64,000 bases of DNA from Pseudisothecium myosuroides (GCA_951799445.1 OX637296.1:10602001-10666000); one strand, 5' to 3'; positions 38,325 through 50,491 are shown, counted from the stretch's first letter. Notes: generated by a model from the letters alone, not told the origin. Numbers and translations: made by a program.

Positions 38325-38820
38325 TAAGATAGCGTGGTGTGTGTTGTTACCACAGGCAAAATAAAGTGAAAGTAATTTTCTAATTTTTTCAAAATTAGAA
38401 AATTCAATATCTTTCACATCATATATAGGTCCAAATGCCATGAAATAAAGTTCATACACCCCTTCTTGTAGAGAGCTATCCAACAGTACCAATAACAGGA
38501 TTAGGGGGGATGTACGCTCCTGGAGATCTCAATAAACAAAATATTCAAAACAAAACAAACAACTTGACTTAAGGTATGGAATGGTGTCTTGTGTCATTGC
38601 TACAACCGAAATAAAAGCAAAAGTAATTTTCTAATTTTTCAATTAAAAAATAACTTGGAAATTTAATAACTTTCACACCATAGGTCCAAACACCACAAAA
38701 CAAAGCCCGTGCACCCCAGCCTCCTCGCAAAGAGCTTTCCGACGGTATCAAGAACGTGACTGGGGGGCTCACGGCCCCAGAGATCTCAATATAACAAACA
38801 AAACAAACAAATAACCTAAC
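38325..38820. repeat. Two 220-bp sub-repeats of macro-unit 2
   Basis: Head-to-tail copies start near 38330 and 38580. The second is followed directly by the CCCTAAAAATGACCC block. Confidence 0.85.
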
Positions 38821-39703
38821 TTAATCCCTAAAAATGACCCAAGACGGGTGTACTTTCAAAATGGGCTAAAACTATCAAAGACTTGAGCAAATTTTTTGCT
38901 CAATTTTTCTTGAGATTAGATAGAATTTGACCGTAGGATCTAGAATTTCACATTGAGAGTGAGCACGTCTAAAACATTTCAAATTATTTGGCTGCAAGGT
39001 TTAGGAGATATTTAAGTTTTGAAGTTTTATTTGGGTCAATGGAAATACAAGGTAGCGCACTTTGAAGGAGCATATCTTTGTGAGAATATTTTGAAATGAT
39101 ACCTTTTTTGTGCTCAGTGAAAGATAAGAGAGTTGAGAATGTATATGTAAAATTTGACTATTACTTTGACCACACATTTGACTATTATTTTGTTCATAAT
39201 TTTCTCTTTGCAATTAAGATTACTTCATAGTCACTCTATCAAAAAACTAAAGTAACAACCGACCTAATTGTAACATGTTTGCAAAACCAATCCATCTCGT
39301 TTCTTGCCTAAAGTGTACCACCTCCATACATGAGACCCTGTTTTGGATATGCCTATTTTGAAAATTGATCATTTATTCATACAAAGTCCAAAGAGTCATT
39401 TTAAGAAAATTAAATAATCCCCTATTGACTACCACAATTCTGAGAAGACTTGAATTGTTGGGTAATTAAACTTCAAGATTTCAAAACAGAATTATAGACC
39501 AAAATATGTGCGAAAAACTCTCAGCCACGTTATTTGTTGTTTTATTGGAAAAAAAATGTGCGAAGCCTATCATTCTAAATATGAGCAGTGACCAAAGGAA
39601 CCAGAAAATGGGTGTGCACTCCTTACGCATAGCTCAGCACTGCCACTGACTGTCAATCTCGTTCAAGTAACTGTATATAAACGTTCTGCTTGGAAACATC
39701 ATC

Positions 39704-39787
39704 GGAGCTGGTGCACTAATGACTGCTCTCTCCTTGAAATCTGTTCCTTCGGGGACTAGGTCCCGGGTTCGATTCCTGGCGGCTCCA
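39704..39787 (+). ncRNA. tRNA-like module 2 (84 nt) with TATA box
   Basis: Same fold as module 1: acceptor-like stem GGAGCTG/CGGCTCC, UUCG hairpin, and T-arm CCGGG-TTCGATT-CCTGG with consensus B-box. The 27-nt middle differs from modules 1, 3, 5 and 7 (CTAATGACTGCTCTCTCC). TATATAA starts at 39674, 30 bp upstream. TTTT and then a run of seven T follow within 20 nt. Confidence 0.65.
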
Positions 39788-39849
39788 TAACAACTTTTGC
39801 ATTTTTTTGTTTCGATTTCACTTTTCTAATTCTGTGGATTTTCGACAGA

Positions 39850-40330
39850 GCTTCGGGGTGCCGTTGCCACAATATAATAAAAGTAAAAATTAATTTTCTA
39901 ATTTTTTAATTCACAAAGCTTCAGAAATTTAGTATCTTTCACACTGTGAGTCAAAACGCCACAAAAGAAAGTCCTTGCACCCCTCCTCGTAAAGGACTTT
40001 CAAATGCTACCAAGAATGCAATCGGGGGATGCATGGTTCCAAAGATCTCACCGTAACAAAGGAATTATAAAAAAAAAAAAGCAAACAAACAAACTCATTT
40101 AAGGTACAAACTACTGTGCCCTGTGCAATTGCCATAGCCAAAATAAAAGTAAAAGTAATTTTCAAATTTTCTTATTCATAATATTTTTGAAATTCAATAT
40201 TTTTTTTCCTTCAATTGGAATGCCAAGAAACAAAGCCAATGCACCCCTCCTCACTAAAGGCTTTATGACGGTACCAAGAACATGACATGGGGATGCAAAG
40301 CCTCGTGCAAAGCAAAACAAATAGTCTCAT
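39850..40330. repeat. Two 220-bp sub-repeats of macro-unit 3
   Basis: Copies begin near 39870 and 40130 and show the same internal landmarks as the other sub-repeats. Confidence 0.85.
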
Positions 40331-40569
40331 TTAATGTATGGATTCTTACTGCAATTAGTGAGTCCACAAGAACACTAGTACCCAATTCGCAAGGAAAATT
40401 CTTGTGGATCTGGCATCTTGAGAGATTGGAATTTTGGAACTTCCAAACACTTTTGGTATCACCGTTATTATGTTGCATCGCTCAGGAAGTTTGACAATTT
40501 TGGCAGCTTTTTTTGGTTTCCTAATAATAATTTATTTAATTGATCATCTTCCAAACATATTGCTATTAA

Positions 40570-41807
40570 CTCCTAAAGTTCCATGACTATGTTTTTGCTG
40601 AAAATGCTCTAAAATTGTCATTTTTAGTATAAGTACCCAATTCTTGAAAAAGAACTTTTTTTGATACATGTAACCGTAGGATCTTGTAGTATGCTGACTT
40701 GAGAAGACTTAATAAAAATTTCAGAAATTTCTACCGCATGGATTCCAAGATACATACACTCAAATTCATTGAAATCATTTTTTTGGCCCTGCGAAAAATA
40801 GGGCAACTGCACTTCATAAGCTCACTTTCTATGAAAAAATGTCCAAAATGGTGGTGCTTCTTTGGATTTTTTTTCATAGATAAGTTGGCTACATGCTTGA
40901 AACATTTCACATCATTTGAAATTGTACAACATATAGAAAAAAATTAATAAGTAGAAAGAAATAGAAAATGATTCAAAATACAAAATTGTTAAGAATTTAG
41001 TTATATGATTGAAAAATGCATAATCAACAAGTCAGAATACTACAAGATGTAATAAGCAATCTACATTATATAATAAACAATCTACACCCTATGAATTTAT
41101 TTTTTTCAAAAAATATTGAAAGTTGAATAAGATAAAGGACTTCAAAGTTTATTTTAGAGTAGAGAATCCATAACTGCTCACAAACTAAAACTACTCATAA
41201 CTTCTGACTTATTGATCCATTAGAACAATTTTGAGGCCTCCAAGAGACTGCGAGTTATCAGGCCTGATAACTCGCCTGGGAACGCCCTAGGAACAGTAAT
41301 CTGACGTGGTCATGAGAGTGCCACATCAAAAAATAAAAAATAAAATAAAATTTTAATATTTTAATAATTTTTAATAATTTTTTTTTAATTTTAAAATTAA
41401 ATTTTTATTTTTATTTATTTTTAATTATTTTAATATTCTGACTGTTCCCAGCTGCAGGAACAACCCTGAAACGGCCCTCTGCAGGCCTCAAAATTCTTCT
41501 AATGAAAATGGAATGATTCAAAGCTTTCTACGTATATATAATTCTAAAAAACCAATTTCAAATTCTTGTTTTTGAAAAAAGTGATTTTTTTTATCTGCCC
41601 AAACTGCCCATTTACAAATAAAAGTAACATATTTGGCTATAATTTTTTATTCATATTTCCAAATGTCATGAAATTTAGTGCATATGAAAGATATTCCTTG
41701 TCCCTGCCTCCTATTAAAATTTCAACCTAAAATATGCAAATCTTTAGTCACATATACTTGCGCAAAATTTCTATGTAGCTAAAAAATGCATGATGGTCCT
41801 TTAGGGG
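40570..41807. mobile_element. TTAA-target element copy 5, with nested MITE
   Basis: TTAA at 40566-40569 and 41808-41811. The ends are CTCCTAAAGTTCCATG and GGTCCTTTAGGGG. A sister unit shows the empty site GCTATTAATTGTC (37080-37092), proving insertion into a single TTAA. Without the nested element at 41218-41504 it is about 950 bp. Confidence 0.9.
41218..41504. mobile_element. 287-bp MITE nested in the TTAA element
   Basis: The ends CATTAGAACAATTTTGAGGC and GCCTCAAAATTCTTCTAATG are inverted repeats with one mismatch. A related copy lies at 51025-51262. The core holds the inverted halves CTGGGAACG and GACTGTTCC. The target duplication is unresolved. Confidence 0.75.
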
Positions 41808-42087
41808 TTAATTGTCTTTCAAATATTTGCTATCAATCAACTTCCAAGCATTTTTATTCTATTTTGTTCATAATTTTCTCTTTGCAATTAAGATTACTTC
41901 ATAGTCACTCTATCAAACAACTAAGGTAACAACCGACCTAATTGTGACATGTTTGCAAAACCAATCCATCTCGATTCTTGCCTAAAGTGTACCACCTCCG
42001 TACATGAGACCCTATTTTGGATATGCCTATTTTCAGCACATTGAAAATTTATAATTTATTCTTACAAAGTCCAAAAAGTCATTTTAA

Positions 42088-42995
42088 CCCCTAAAGTTCC
42101 ATGACTATGTTTTCACCGACAACACCCAAAAACTGCCAGTTTTAGTACAAGTACCAAATTTTTGAATTTTTTTAGACACATGTAATTATAGTAAACTAGT
42201 TTTAGAAGATGTGGAAAAAATTTCAGAATTTTCCACCATGCAGATTGAAAGATATTAGCATTTGAATTGGCAAAAATCCTTTTTTTGTCCCTGCAAAAAA
42301 CAGGGCAGCTGCACTTCACAAGGTCACATTTGTATGAAAAAATGTCCAAAATGGTGGTGCTTCTTTGAATTCTTTTTCCTTAACAAGTTGGCTATAGGTT
42401 TAATAATTTTCAAATCATTTGAAATTGTACAACATATACGAAAAAAATAGTAAGTAGAAAGAGGTAGAGAATGACTCAAAATACTAAAATGTTAAGAATT
42501 TAATTATGGAATTGAAAAATATCAATCCAATGGTTGTAATATTGTAATAAACAACCTACATCCTATGAATTTTTTTTTTTCAAAAAATATTAAAAATTGA
42601 GTTAAATAAACAACTTCAAAGTTTATTTTAGAGTAGAGAATCCATAACTGCCCGCAAACTAAAAACCCTCATAACTTTTGATTCATTGGTCGAAATGGAA
42701 TGATTCAAAGCTTTCTACGTATATATAACTCTAGAATACCTATTTCACATTTTTATTTTTGAAAAAAGTGTTTTTTTCTGGTCTGCCTGGACTGCCCAGT
42801 TACGAAAAAAAGTAACATATTTGGCCATAACTTTTGAGTCCTATTTCCAAATGTCATGAAATTTAGTGCATATGAAAGATATTCCTCGCGCCCACCTTCC
42901 ATTAAAATTTCAGCTTAAAATATGAAAATCTCTAGTCACACGTACTTGCACAAAATTTCTATGTAGCCAAAAAACGCATGCTAGTCCTGTAGGGG
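42088..42995. mobile_element. TTAA-target element copy 6
   Basis: TTAA at 42084-42087 and 42996-42999. The ends are CCCCTAAAGTTCCATG and CTAGTCCTGTAGGGG. The sister empty site is GTCATTTTAAGAAAATTAAA (39395-39414 region): the filled site keeps GTCATT-TTAA on the left and TTAA-GAAAATTAAA on the right. Length 908 bp. Confidence 0.92.
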
Positions 42996-43277
42996 TTAAG
43001 AAAATTAAATAATCCCCTGTTGAACTCCACAATTCTGAACAGACTTTAATTGTTGAGTAATTTAACTCCAAGATTGCAAAACAGAGTAGACCAAAATACG
43101 TGTGAAAAACTCTCACACTTAGTATTTGCTGTTCTATTGCAACAAAAAATGTGCAAATTGAAGACGATCATTCTAAGTATGAGCATTGACCAAAGGAACC
43201 TCAATAGCTCAGCACAGCACTGGACTGTCAATCTCGTTCGGTAGCTGTATATAAACGTTCTACTTCCAAGCCACAGC

Positions 43278-43361
43278 GGAGCTGGTGCATTACCTAAGCC
43301 CTTACCCCTGTAATCCGTTCCTTCGGGGACAAGGTCCCGGGTTCAATTCCTGGCAGCTCCA
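43278..43361 (+). ncRNA. tRNA-like module 3 (84 nt) with TATA box
   Basis: The acceptor-like stem here is GGAGCTG/CAGCTCC, all Watson-Crick; the other modules have a G-U pair at this step, so the change keeps pairing. The UUCG hairpin and T-arm CCGGG-TTCAATT-CCTGG are intact. TATATAA starts at 43248, 30 bp upstream. TTTT and TTTTTT follow. The middle matches module 1. Confidence 0.65.
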
Positions 43362-43479
43362 CAACAACTTTTGCATTTTTTGTTTCAGATTTACTTTTCT
43401 AATTCTGTGGACTTTCCACAGCAATTGGAGAGCTTCGAGGGATCCCAAATCTGAACATTCACTAAGTTAGTGCGGTGTG

Positions 43480-44185
43480 TGTTGTTATCAAATTTAAAGC
43501 GAAAGTGATTTTCTAATTTTTCAAAATTAGAAAATTCAACATCTTCCACACCATATATGGGTTCAAACACCACGAAACAAAGTCCATGCACCCCTTCTTG
43601 CAGAGAGCTATCCAACCGTATGAAGAACAAGATTAGGGGGATGCATGCTCCTGGAGATCTCAACAAACAAAACATTCAAAACAAAAGAAACAACTTAACT
43701 TAAGTTATGGACTAGTGCGCCTTGTATCGTTGTTACAACCAAAATAAAAGTAAAAGTAATTTTCTAATTTTTTAAATTGTAAAAACTTTGAAATTTCATA
43801 TTTTTTCTTTCCTAAGTCGGAATGCCACAAAACAAAGCCCATGCACCCTTCCTCACTGAGGATATTTTGACAATATCAAGAATGCAACTAGGAGACACAG
43901 TCCAAAGATCTTATTGCAACAAACAAAACAAACAAACAATCTAATTTAAGGCATAGACCAATGTGCCATGTGTTGTTGTCACAATCAAAATAAAAAGTAC
44001 AAGTAATTTTCTAATTTGGAAATTCAATAATTTTTACAATGTAGGTCCAAACACCACAAAACAAAGCCCGTGCACCCCACCTCACAGAGAGCTTTCTGAC
44101 AGTACGAAGAACGCGATTAGGGGACTCACGGTCCTAGAGATCTCAACATAACAAACAAAACAATCAAACAACCTAATTTAACCCC
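43480..44185. repeat. Three 220-bp sub-repeats of macro-unit 4
   Basis: Copies begin near 43490, 43740 and 43990, followed by the CCCTAAAAATGACCC block. Confidence 0.85.
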
Positions 44186-44706
44186 TAAAAATGACCCAAG
44201 ATGGGTGTACTTTCAAAATGGGCCATAACTGTCAAAGACGAGCAATTTGTTCGCTCAATATTTCTTGAGCTCAGATAGAATGTGACCATAGGATCTTGAA
44301 TTTCACATAGAGAGTGAGCACCTAAAAGAAACTCAAATTGATTGACTGCAAAGTTTAGAAGATATTTAAGTTTGAAGTTTTATTTGGGTCAATTGAAATA
44401 TAGGGCAACACACTTTGAAGGAGCATATATTTGTGAGAATATTTTGAAATGATACCTTTTTTTGTGCTTAGTGAAAGATAAGAGAGTTGAGAACGTATAT
44501 GTAAAATTTCACAACATTCCAAGTATTTTTAAATTTTATGGTGGAGCTTGCAATGCACGGTGGTCACTGAAACGAGAGTGGTGTTTGGCTAAGAGAAAAA
44601 AGCATGAGACACTTGTCTTCTCCTTGAACTCCTTGGATTTGCCCTTTTTGAGGTGGGCAAGAATCACATAAATATGCCTTTGCATAGGACAGATGAGCTC
44701 TTTAAA

Positions 44707-44783
44707 CTTGTTGGTATCACCCTCCAGAGTCGTTTAAAGCCTTGAAATTGCTTTAAACGACTCTGGAGGGTAATAGTAGCAAG
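44707..44783. repeat. Quasi-palindrome with 34-bp arms and 9-bp spacer
   Basis: Arms 44707-44740 and 44750-44783 are inverted copies. The inner 21 bp (CCCTCCAGAGTCGTTTAAAGC and its complement) pair perfectly and the outer part has four mismatches. The sister unit near 48748-48800 has only the right arm (ACGACTCTAGAGGG), so the left arm was probably gained by template switching. Confidence 0.85.
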
Positions 44784-44935
44784 TTTGGGGCCCATATCCA
44801 ATTCAATTTTTTGATTGGATTAGCAATTTCTCCACCCTCACAAAATTTGCACATTTCAATACTATTTGCAAATTTACAATATCATATACACAATTCTCAA
44901 TAGACTGTAATTGTTGACTAATTAAGGTAGAAACA

Positions 44936-45293
44936 TGCAAAAGCGTCCCTGCTCCCATTCTTGTACCCTAGAGGTCCACTAAATGTGTCCCTAGACATTT
45001 GTTAATGTATCCTACAAATGCTTAACTCTGATTTGTTGATGAATTTGAAGGACACATACTTCACTCTGATTTGCTGACTGCTGAATTCTGTAGATTTTGG
45101 TTCAGGGTTTCAGTGGTTTAGGGCGCCGTCTCTTTAAAAAATCATAAAAATTACATACCACATCCGAAAAATCTAATTTTTTTTGGATATTCATGAATTT
45201 CACTCGCTAATACTACAAAAATATTATATTTAGGAAAAGATGCCTCCAACTATGCTGAATTGCTAATATTGATGGTTTTGGGTGTTTTCACCA
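44936..45293. mobile_element. 358-bp PIF/Harbinger-like MITE
   Basis: The ends GGTAGAAACATGCAAAA and TTTTGGGTGTTTTCACCA are imperfect inverted repeats flanked by TAA (44933-44935, 45294-45296). Sister units have the empty site TAATTAAACTTCAAG. Confidence 0.8.
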
Positions 45294-45533
45294 TAAACTC
45301 CAAGATTGCAAAACAGAGTAGACAAAAATATGTGAAAAACTCACTTAATATTTGCTGTTCTATTGCAACAAAAAATGTGCAAAGCCCATCACTCTAAATA
45401 TGAGCAGTGACCAAAGGAACCACAAATGGAACCACAAATGGGTATGCAGTGCCTACGCATAGATCAGCACTGCACTAGACTGTCAATCTCGCTCAGATAA
45501 CTGTATATATACGTTTTACTTCATACGCTCATC

Positions 45534-45622
45534 GGAACTGGTGCACTAACTTCACGAAAACTTCCTCCTTGAAATATGTTCCTTCGGGGACAAGGTCCCG
45601 GGTTCAATTCCTGGCGGCTCCA
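45534..45622 (+). ncRNA. tRNA-like module 4 (89 nt), partly decayed
   Basis: The middle is 32 nt, five longer than in module 1. The acceptor-like stem has one mismatch (GGAACTG against CGGCTCC). The UUCG hairpin and T-arm are intact. A TATATAT box starts at 45504, again exactly 30 bp upstream. The downstream T-run is replaced because the unit joins a sub-repeat right after the module. Confidence 0.55.
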
Positions 45623-45627
45623 CGATA

Positions 45628-45995
45628 ACCCCTCCTCATAAAAGACTTTTGAATGCTACCAAGAATGCAACCAAGGGATGCATGGTCCTAAAGATCTCAC
45701 CGTAAAAGAGGAACAAAACAAACAAACAAACTCATTTAAGGTACAAACTAGGGTGCCTGGTGCCATAGCCAAAATAAAAGTAAAAGCAACTTTCTAATTT
45801 TTTTTTCATAAATTTTTTGAAATTCAATATCTTTTTTTTCGTGAGTCGGAATGCCAAGAAACAAAGCCCGTGTACCCCTACTCGCTAAGGGCTTTCTGAC
45901 GGTACTAGGAACATGACCGGAGGACGCATAGTTCCAAAATCTCACCATAACAAAAAAATAAACAAAACAAAACAAACAGCCTCATTTAATGTATG
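45628..45995. repeat. One and a half 220-bp sub-repeats of macro-unit 5
   Basis: A 5'-truncated copy is followed by a complete one starting near 45765. Confidence 0.8.
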
Positions 45996-46312
45996 GATTC
46001 TTGCTGCAGTTTTGAGTCCACAAGAACAAGGAAAATTCTTGTGGACCTTGGCATCTTGAGAGATTGGAATCAATGATCCTACAACTTCCACACTTTTGCT
46101 ATCACCCATATTATGTTGCATTGCTCAAGAAATTTAATAACTTTAGAAGCTTTCTTTGGTTTCCTAATAATAATTTATTTAGTTGATCATCTTCCCAACC
46201 TAATCCTCTCTTTGCAATTAAGATTACTTCATAGTCACACTATTAAACAACTAAGGTAACAACACCTAATTGTGACATGTTTGCAAAATTAATCCATCTA
46301 GAGTCTTGCCTA

Positions 46313-46440
46313 GGGTTGTTTTTTTAGGCCTCATGAGGCCAGACTCCAATGTCGTGGCACATGCACAGTGGTCTATATCTGGAGGGAACATCCTCCATTT
46401 CTTGCATGGTGCACTGTCAGAATGAAAAAAACAAACCTGG
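46313..46440. mobile_element. 128-bp Mutator-like MITE with 9-bp target duplication
   Basis: TCTTGCCTA is present at 46304-46312 and 46441-46449. Sister units contain it once (CGATTCTTGCCTAAAGTG). The ends GGTTGTTTTTTTAGG and AAAAAAACAAACC are inverted repeats. No coding capacity. Confidence 0.85.
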
Positions 46441-46560
46441 TCTTGCCTAAAGTGTACCACCTCCACGCATGAGACCCTATTTTGGATATGCCTATTTTCA
46501 GCACATTGAAAATTCATAATTTAGTCATACAAAGTCCAAAAAGTCATATAAGAAAATTAA

Positions 46561-47198
46561 CCCCTAAATGCCCGAGGCACCAAATTTTGGTGTTGACAAA
46601 ACTTTGAAGTTAAATAAAACCTAACCAAGTTGCTATTTTTAGTAGTTTATATTTTTATAAAATTCCTTTTGAAGTCTACTTTTAGTGTCAAAAATCTGAT
46701 TTTCAAAATGATTGATTATGATTTTTCTATTCAAGATTTTGTGCAAGGGTACCCATTGCAATCTTGACTTTCCGTAGTGTTGAGGGCTCTCGAAAATGCG
46801 CCTCAAATACACTAGATCTTGGAGGAAAAATCACATTAGAAATTCATTTAAAAAAATTGTAGAGTAGATTTTGAGAAGCCGTAAATTGATTGGGATTATG
46901 CATGTTAGGCCCTTTAACCTCATATTTTTTTGGTGACCAACTTTTTAGATTTGATGTGTAAAAAAAGGATTGAAAGAATTTCTTAGTTTTAACACCCTCA
47001 TGTTCAAACATTATAATCTTTGAATTCATAAGTGATTTTTTTTGTGTTTTCTTTTCCTATGTGATCTCTAACATGTCTAGTTTGAATTTGTACGGTTACA
47101 ATTCAAAAAAAATTGATTGAACTTATCAAAATGTTGACTTTTTGTTCAATTTAGAGCAAATTCCAAGAGGCTCAAAACAAGCCTTGGGCATTTAGGGG
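46561..47198. mobile_element. TTAA-target element copy 7, clean 638-bp subfamily
   Basis: TTAA at 46557-46560 and 47199-47202. The ends CCCCTAAATGCCCGAGGC and GCCTTGGGCATTTAGGGG are near-perfect inverted repeats. The sister empty site is GAAAATTAAATAATCCCC. It matches copy 2 internally. Confidence 0.92.
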
Positions 47199-47485
47199 TT
47201 AAGTAATCTCCTATTGACTACCACAATTCTCAAGAGACTTTAATTGTTCAGTAATTAAACTTCAAGATTGCAAAACATAGTAGACCAAAATACGTGTGAA
47301 AAACTCTCAAACTTGCTTATTTGTTGTTCTATTGCAACAAAAAATGTGCGAAGCTTATTATTTTAAATGTGAGCAGTGACCAAAGGAACACCATGGGTAT
47401 GCACTATGCAGTCCTTACGCACTGCACTGGACTGTCAATCTCGCTCGGTTAACTGTATATAAGCGTTCTGCTTATAAACCACATC

Positions 47486-47569
47486 GGAGCTGGTGCATTA
47501 CCTAAACCCTTACCTATGTAATCAGTTCCTTCGGGGACAAGGTCCCGGGTTCAATACCTGGCGGCTCCA
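47486..47569 (+). ncRNA. tRNA-like module 5 (84 nt) with TATA box
   Basis: Stem GGAGCTG/CGGCTCC, UUCG hairpin and T-arm CCGGG-TTCAATA-CCTGG are all intact. TATATAA starts at 47456, 30 bp upstream. TTTT and TTTTT follow. The middle is a variant of module 1. Confidence 0.65.
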
Positions 47570-47619
47570 CAACAACTATTTTATTTTTGTTTCCAATTTA
47601 CATTTCTAATTTGGGATCC

Positions 47620-48240
47620 CAAATTTCAACACGGTGTGTGTCGTTACCACAGCCAAAATAAAAGTGAAAGTGGTTTTCAAAATTAGAAAATTTAATACCT
47701 TTTGCACGCTCTTGGAGATCTCAACAAACAAAATATTCAAAGCAAAACAAACAACTTAACTTAAGTTATGGACTAGTGTGCCCTGTGTCGTTGTTACAAC
47801 CAAAATAAAAGTAAAAGTAATTTTCTAAATTTGTAATTTGTAAAAACTTTGAAATTTCATATCTTTTCTTTCCTGAGTCGGAATGCCACAAAACAAAGCC
47901 CATGCACCCTTCCTCGCTAAGGACATTCCGACAACATCAAGAATGCAATTGCAAAACATACGGTCCAAAAGATCTCATTGCAACAGATAAACAATCTAAT
48001 TTAAGGCATAGACCAATGTGTCATGTGTCATTGTCACAATCAAAATAAAAAATACAAGTAATTTTTTAATTCAAAAATAATTTGGAAATTCAATAATTTT
48101 CACAGCGTAGGTCCAAATGCCACAAAACAAAGCCCGTGCACCCCATCTCGCAGAGAGCTTTCCGATGGTACCAAGAACGCAATTGGGGGACTCACGGTCC
48201 CTGAGATCTCAACATAACAAACAAAACAACCTAACTTAAC
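47620..48240. repeat. Three 220-bp sub-repeats of macro-unit 6
   Basis: One internally deleted copy (from about 47640) and two full ones (about 47790 and 48035), then the CCCTAAAAATGATCC block. Confidence 0.85.
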
Positions 48241-49014
48241 CCCTAAAAATGATCCAAGATGGGTGTACTTTCAAAATGGGCCATACTTGTTAAAGACTTG
48301 AGCAATATTTTTGCTCAATATTTCTTGAGATCAGATTGAATGTGACTATAGGATCTTGAATTTCACATAGAGAGTGAGCACCTAAAAAAAATTCAAGTTA
48401 ATTGACCACAAGGTTTAGGAGATATTTAAGTTTGAAGTTTTATTTGAGTCAATTGAAATACAGGGCAACAAACTTTGAAGGAGCATATCTTTGTGAGAAT
48501 ATTTTGAAATGATACCTTTTTTGTGCTTAGTGAAAGATAAGAGAGTTGAGAACGTATATGTAAAATTTCACAACATTCCAAGTATTTTTCAATTTATAGT
48601 GGAGCTTGCAATGCACGGTGGTCACTGAAATGAGAGTGGTGTTTGTAAGAGAAAAAAGCATGAGACACTTGTCTTCTCCTTGACCTCCTTGGATTTGCCC
48701 TTTTGAGGTGGGCAAGAATCACATTAATATGCCTTTGCATAGGGCAGATGAACTTGAAATTACTTGTAACGACTCTAGAGGGTGATAGCAGCAACTTTGG
48801 GGCCCATTTCCAATTCAATTTCTTGATCGGATTAGCAATCTCTCCACCCTCACAAAATTTGCACAATTCACCACCATTTGCAAATTTATGGTACCATATA
48901 CACAATTCTCAATAGACTTTAATAGTTGAGTAACTAAAGTTGAAGATTGCAAAACAGAATTATAGACCAAAATATGTGTGAAAAACTCTCAGGCACGCTT
49001 GTTTGTTGTTCTAA

Positions 49015-50325
49015 GGTAGAAACATCCAAAAGAGTCCCTATTCCCATTCCTGCACCCTAGAGGTTCACTAAGTGTGTCCCTAGACATTAGTTAACCCCTA
49101 AAGTTCCGAGGCCTATTTTCTGCCAAAAAACACTCAAAACTGTCATTTCTATAGCAAAGAGTAAAAAAAAAATTTAATTGTTTTTTTTTCACATCTAACC
49201 GTAGGATCTTACACCTAACTAGTATTTTAAAGTGTGGAAAAAATTTCAGAATTTTTGACCGCACAAATTGCAAGATATTCGCGTTTAAAGTGGAAAAAAC
49301 AAGTTTTTCAGCACATTGCGGGACTGGATTTTTTGACTTTGAACATTTTTAACTTAAAATTTTTGCACTACAACGTTTTGAGCTTTAAATCTTTATAGTG
49401 GAGAATTGAGTTGAGAGTCTAGGAAAAAAAAAGAAACTCAAAAAAACTTAATTGTCATTCTTCAAAAAATTGTTAAGTAGAAGTAGGTACGAGATAGAAG
49501 GAAAATCTAAAATATTAATATATTTTAGATGGAATTAAAATACACTAATCCCAATGGTGAGATTGTTCTAGCAAGTAAATTAAACCATGAGAACTTTTTT
49601 TTTTGAAAAATTGCAAAAATAGCATTCAAAAATGAATCCTACAAATTATTTTTTTCAAGAAGATGCTCTAACTGCCCGAAAAACAAGAATGTCCATAACT
49701 TCCTCATAAGAAAGTCAAATGAAATGACTAAAAGCTTTCCAGAGAGACAAAAATATAATCTATGAGAAAAAAAATATTTAAAAAAAAAATTAAAAATTTT
49801 GCAAATTTTTTTTGCTGCCCCCCGTCCCTAAGCATTCCAAGAAATGGCATAACTTCTCGCTCGAAGGTCCGATTTCAATTTTTTTTTCTACCACGTACCT
49901 CTGTCAATTCTTCACATTCACAAAAAGTTTTAAAAAATTAAGAGAAAATTTCAGCCCGTAGGTACCTGCCCCAAGTCCCATTTGTCCCTCGAACGGACAA
50001 TTGTCCTTTAGGGGTTAATGTGTCCTACAAATGCTTAACTCTGATTTGTTGATGAATTTGAAGGACACATACTTAACTCTGATTCGCTGACTGCTGATTT
50101 CTGCAAATTTCGGTTTAGGGTGCACCTATGTGACAGTTGCAGTGGTCTAGGGAGCTGGCACTTTGAAAAATCATAGAAATTACATGCCACATCTGAAAAA
50201 TCTAATTCTTTTTTTGAATATTCATGATTATCACTTACTAATACTACAAAAATATTATATTTACAAAAAAGGTGCCTCCAACTATGCTGAATTGCTAGTA
50301 TTGACGATTTTGAGTGTTTCCACCA
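49015..50325. mobile_element. PIF/Harbinger-like MITE interrupted by a TTAA element
   Basis: The ends GGTAGAAACATCCAAAAG and TTTTGAGTGTTTCCACCA match the 44936 element. Flanking TA at each side. The sister empty site is GTTCTATTGCAAC. Without the insertion at 49095-50014 it is about 390 bp. Confidence 0.8.
49095..50014. mobile_element. TTAA-target element copy 8, nested in the 49015 MITE
   Basis: TTAA at 49091-49094 and 50015-50018. The ends are CCCCTAAAGTTCCGAGGCC and TTGTCCTTTAGGGG. The empty site in the sister MITE is CATTTGTTAATGTATCC (44998-45014). Length 920 bp, no ORF. Confidence 0.92.
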
Positions 50326-50491
50326 TATTGCCAAAAAAATGTGCGAAGCCGATCATTCTAAATATGAGCAGTGACCAAAGGAACCACTCAAATGGGTGTG
50401 CATGCAGTCCTTACACATAACTCAGCACTGCACTGGACTGTCAATCTCGTTCGGGGAACTGTGTATAAACATTCCACTTGGAAGCATCATC

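Noticed and set aside
43278..43361. Similarity of the module's ends (GGAGCTG and CAGCTCCA) to bacterial or plastid tmRNA ends
   Set aside because: Only the acceptor-type stem agrees. There is no tag ORF or pseudoknot region, and the module is 84 nt, far shorter than tmRNA.
44185..44900. Block starting TTAACCCCTAAAAATGACC, taken at first for another TTAA transposon
   Set aside because: No matching right end with GGGGTTAA was found, and sister copies at 38824 and 54493 start without TTAA. It is part of the macro-unit.
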